DNA of 64,000 nucleotides, from NCBI RefSeq assembly GCF_009650435.1, contig NZ_VVIP01000033.1:1-64000 (forward strand). The letters run 5' to 3'. This DNA is from Foetidibacter luteolus. GTDB lineage: Bacteria; Bacteroidota; Bacteroidia; Chitinophagales; Chitinophagaceae. Both the position numbers and the translations under genes were made by a program. Below, in pieces: positions 63,301 through 64,000 of this stretch; position 1 is the first letter of the stretch, and every line of letters starts with the position of its first letter. A model generated the notes under the pieces. It made no database searches. It had not been told where the DNA came from and saw only the letters and a program-made list of their open reading frames with translations.

Positions 63301-64000
63301 AATGAATTGGGGCAACTGAAGACGAAGAAACTGGGAATCAATCCGGACAATACTTTGCAGCCACTTGAAACGTTGACCTACGATTACAATATCCGCGGCT
63401 GGCTGCTGGGCGCCAACCGTGATTATGCCAAGACACTTGACAGTACCAGCAACTATTTTGGTTTTGATTTAGGTTATGACAAGACGGATATCAAGGCTTC
63501 GGGAGGCAGTTCCATCGGTGCTTTTGCGGATATGGCGTATAACGGCAACATTACCGGAACGGTGTGGAAAAGCACAGGTGATGACCAGGTACGCAAGTAT
63601 GATTTTACATACGATGCGGCCAACCGTTTGAAGAGTGCACCTTTTAAACAATACAACCTGGCTACGGGCATTTTCGATGTGAGCGACAAGATTGATTTTT
63701 CGGTGAGCAACCTTAGCTATGATGCCAATGGCAATATACGCACGATGAACCAGAAGGGGGTGAAAGTGAACAGCAGCAGTACCATTGACCAGTTGACCTA
63801 CACTTACCTGCCTAACAGCAACAAACTGCTGAATGTAATAGACGGTGTGAATGATGTAAACACGAAGCTGGGGGACTTCAGGAGTTCGACAGCTTATATG
63901 GGCGTACTGGGTACGAAGGAAGTACCGAACGCTGCGAGTTATACCGACTACAGTTATGATGTGAACGGCAACATGGTGAGCGATAAGAACAAAGACATGA
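60355..64000 (+). CDS. RHS/DUF6443 protein, right end outside window
   Basis: The frame is open from ATG 60355 to the window edge (1215 codons, no stop). A signal peptide ends near KAQA (about residue 29). Three Ig-like units follow, with YVYQWEQSPDG (149), YTYQWQSSSNN and YSYQWQSSVDG, then a DUF6443-type block from about residue 405 (DVAQVTQYFDGLGRPVQTVA), then RHS/YD repeats (YEYDERGRMILKKV, YMVYDNRNRLVF, YTMYDELNRPVQTG, FTYDAANRLKSAPF, SYDVNGNMVSD). In this family a variable toxin or effector tip and often an immunity gene come after the core. Those lie beyond the window. Confidence 0.9.
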   Translation, partial: MNATYKPAIRLLFLTILSLGCSQLIKAQASINGPTCVLAGTQYSYTVSAYYTGDADFSYSVSGGTLSTGGNSGSHDGPGIVTILVTWSNYGAITLTSPAGNASFSITIAPPFNKGSFTSGHSQIINYNTVPATIVCSAANGGTCSTGNYVYQWEQSPDGVFYTTLQGATAKDLSFSSPATRTTYYRRKVTETTTNTIDYTSGASVILNPPNPIQPVTGGAVSPASQSINYNSVPAALSITGVTGGTYSYTYQWQSSSNNSTWTNISFGGLEYTPGQLTATTYYRVAVKSNGVTAYSSSAVVTVYPEFKAGIISPANITIAPGGNPGAITGTKPTGGDGSYSYQWQSSVDGNENNFNPIAGAATLSYAPGTLSANKWFRLAQTSNGITVFTNQSKVTVSSSVPDLNFTRVRDILKPGVFDTNAAEALSSPSDVAQVTQYFDGLGRPVQTVAWRQTPLQKDMVSVIEYDGFGREQSKYLPYVAASNNGELKYTAMADQYAFNASQFAGEEYYYGQTKYEPSPLNRVTSTLAPGISWTGSGRGVTAQYRVNAASDSVRLWTIAFAAGSVPVTTSMYSAGTLFENVTADEEGNQVVQYTDVAGKVILKKVQVATTPGNAHVGWLCTYYIYDYRGNLRYVVQPAGVELLNSNSWNMNALSGDILNEQCFRYEYDERGRMILKKVPGAGLVYMVYDNRNRLVFAQDAVQRGKNQWSYTMYDELNRPVQTGIMAYTITADNLRNHVKGLADNTAGTPISGDHVPGRQADLTVNRREAGVTSYKATNNIVFEGEFVSESGAEFTAEIAAGSPTAFSNSISVNINPLPSSATVYPLTHNFYDDYSWTAKAFTANYNSKVSAGTNPNAEAMPSANNVIVRGLPTGTRVRVLEDPNNLSLGKWMETVTFYDESNRAVQIQSVNVSGGLDIMTNLYDFSGKPLSSHLRHEKLGGADRSYEITGRNTYDHGGRLTKAEKMLNNSGSWKVIVQHTYNELGQLKTKKLGINPDNTLQPLETLTYDYNIRGWLLGANRDYAKTLDSTSNYFGFDLGYDKTDIKASGGSSIGAFADMAYNGNITGTVWKSTGDDQVRKYDFTYDAANRLKSAPFKQYNLATGIFDVSDKIDFSVSNLSYDANGNIRTMNQKGVKVNSSSTIDQLTYTYLPNSNKLLNVIDGVNDVNTKLGDFRSSTAYMGVLGTKEVPNAASYTDYSYDVNGNMVSDKNKDM

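Overview
The window looks like a chromosomal piece of a Bacteroidota bacterium, most likely family Chitinophagaceae. The evidence is a SusC/SusD pair, a gingipain-like C25 protein with a type IX secretion C-terminal domain, Bacteroidota-type -7 boxes (TAnnTTTG) instead of clear Shine-Dalgarno sites, DUF6443-type RHS proteins, and intergenic spacers full of small dispersed palindromic repeats. No phage, plasmid, IS transposase or CRISPR array was seen.

Layout. 1-2.7 kb: a TetR regulator with a palindromic operator candidate and an MFS exporter. 3.6-7.4 kb: an exported sugar-oxidation module (GMC flavoprotein, its Tat-exported small subunit, a GFOR-like oxidoreductase). 8.4-9.0 kb: a compact two-gene cassette (DUF6934-like protein plus a 53-residue basic protein). 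9.4-17.7 kb: SusCD, tRNA-Arg(TCT), a GH30 and a GH10 glycosidase, which suggests xylan or related hemicellulose use. 17.8-30.1 kb: pdxJ, an SDR, a PQQ/cytochrome c dehydrogenase, a TIM-barrel sugar isomerase, a GapN-like aldehyde dehydrogenase, a YugP-like metallopeptidase and tex. 30.2-34.4 kb: small proteins, a decayed glycerophosphodiesterase gene, and tyrS. 34.5-39.5 kb: a PorU2-like C25 protein. 39.7-48.0 kb: an OprB-like porin and a CzcCBA divalent-metal efflux operon headed by a His-rich exported protein. 48.2-51.0 kb: a papain-like protease, a chagasin-like protease inhibitor, and an amidohydrolase. 53.1-64.0 kb: a co-directional run made of a coiled-coil envelope protein, a GNVGIGTT-repeat protein, an RHS-like protein, a short paralog fragment and a second RHS/DUF6443 protein that runs off the right edge.

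The most unusual content is at DNA level. There are two tandem arrays of hairpin-bearing units (about 80 bp x 8.5 at 22.67-23.35 kb; exactly 42 bp x 7 at 51.36-51.65 kb). There are perfect palindromes of 52 and 38 bp. Several dispersed repeat families occur, including a GC-rich element present three times in the same frame inside one protein-coding gene. A possible roughly 200-nt RNA gene lies in the 26.2-27.1 kb gap. The best gene-level leads are the protease/inhibitor neighbours, the DUF6934-like cassette, and the RHS locus.
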